A stretch of DNA of 43,672 nucleotides from Planctomycetota bacterium. GTDB taxonomy: Bacteria > Planctomycetota > Planctomycetia > Pirellulales > Pirellulaceae. The DNA lies in the NCBI GenBank assembly GCA_024276655.1, contig JAJRWU010000246.1, positions 1 to 43,672 on the forward strand. Reading direction: 5' to 3'. The notes beneath the pieces were generated by a model that was not told where the DNA came from, searched no databases, and worked only from the letters and a program-made list of their open reading frames with translations. This document shows positions 43,532 through 43,672 of this stretch, piece by piece (the stretch's first letter is position 1; every line of letters starts with the position of its first letter). The position numbers and the translations under genes are program-made.

Positions 43532-43672
43532 CTACCGTAAGCGTTCGGTGCGACTATCTGTGGTTGGTGATTTTTCTGCGGCGGGCGCGGCGGGTTTTTG
43601 TTTTTGCTTGGCGCGCGGCTTGTTCGGTTTGACGATAAGTGCGAATCGATGCGGGATGCGCAGTTGCCCAGC
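43532..43672 (-). CDS. C-terminal tail of an unidentified gene, cut by window edge
   Basis: A minus-strand frame runs from the window edge to a TAG at 43532-43534 for 46 codons: about AGQLRIPHRFALIVK, then a Lys/Ala/Pro-rich tail (KPRAKQKQKPAAPAAEK). No stop interrupts it and it ends 85 bp before the cytochrome gene's start. It may be real, and in such loci the neighbour is often a WD40 or secreted protein, but nothing in the tail identifies it. Confidence 0.45.
   Translation of the reverse strand, partial: AGQLRIPHRFALIVKPNKPRAKQKQKPAAPAAEKSPTTDSRTERLR

Noticed and set aside
1-43672. tRNA or rRNA genes
   Set aside because: No cloverleaf-type or rRNA-like stretch was recognised by eye in any intergenic region; a covariance-model search would be needed to exclude small ncRNAs.

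Overview
The window reads as chromosomal DNA of a planctomycete, most like the Pirellulales. The evidence is the gene content: two loci pairing a cytochrome-like DUF1549/DUF1553 giant protein with a Tat-exported DUF1501 protein, a third lone DUF1501 gene, sulfatases, an FGE-like domain fused to an alpha-alpha toroid, GYF/zinc-ribbon membrane proteins, an ECF sigma factor with a long C-terminal extension, and futalosine-pathway MqnD. Base composition is moderately GC-rich. No rRNA, tRNA or CRISPR array was recognised. This placement is inference from family content, not from a marker gene.

Layout. 1-8.4 kb: a 3'-truncated THUMP-type rRNA methyltransferase, a MITE-like element, a zinc-ribbon/GYF membrane protein, an ArsR regulator with a clear operator, a large exported CxxCH/toroid/SUMF1-like protein, a small exported protein, an exported HEAT-repeat protein and mqnD. 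8.7-14.4 kb (minus strand): an ECF sigma factor fused through a membrane segment to duplicated secretin-N-like domains, a single-chain MlaF-MlaE lipid ABC transporter, and a DUF1501 protein. 14.4-15.9 kb: a Gly/Tyr/His-repeat exported protein embedded in dispersed repeats.

15.9-27.0 kb: an AraC regulator diverges from a plus-strand run of SMP-30-like lactonase, NHL lyase-like protein, decayed DNA (a GxxExxY remnant and a sulfatase with a large internal deletion), Ldh2-type dehydrogenase, Nramp-like transporter, DUF1549/DUF1553 cytochrome protein and DUF1501 protein. Spacing suggests two transcription units (lactonase-NHL, and dehydrogenase-transporter-cytochrome-DUF1501), plausibly a catabolic locus for a sugar-acid or hydroxy-acid type substrate; the substrate cannot be read from the sequence.

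27.4-31 kb: a histidine kinase overlapping a sigma-54 response regulator, then msrA. 31-36 kb (minus strand): a TPR-type protein, a zinc-ribbon membrane protein and glycogen synthase with a TTG start. 36.4-37.1 kb: an unknown, AT-richer exported or lipoprotein gene. 37.1-43.4 kb (minus strand): cytochrome protein, DUF1501 and sulfatase in one direction, with a hairpin element after each of the first two, and the tail of a further gene at the edge.

The most distinctive signals are several families of non-coding repeats. They are a 29-bp-TIR element at 1149-1356, a two-copy TIR element at 15372-15817 and 33410-33671 with opposite internal orientation, a 64-bp repeat at 11111 and 15308, and a three-copy hairpin. 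Several multi-domain fusions also stand out: sigma factor/secretin-N, CxxCH/toroid/SUMF1, and MlaF/MlaE.
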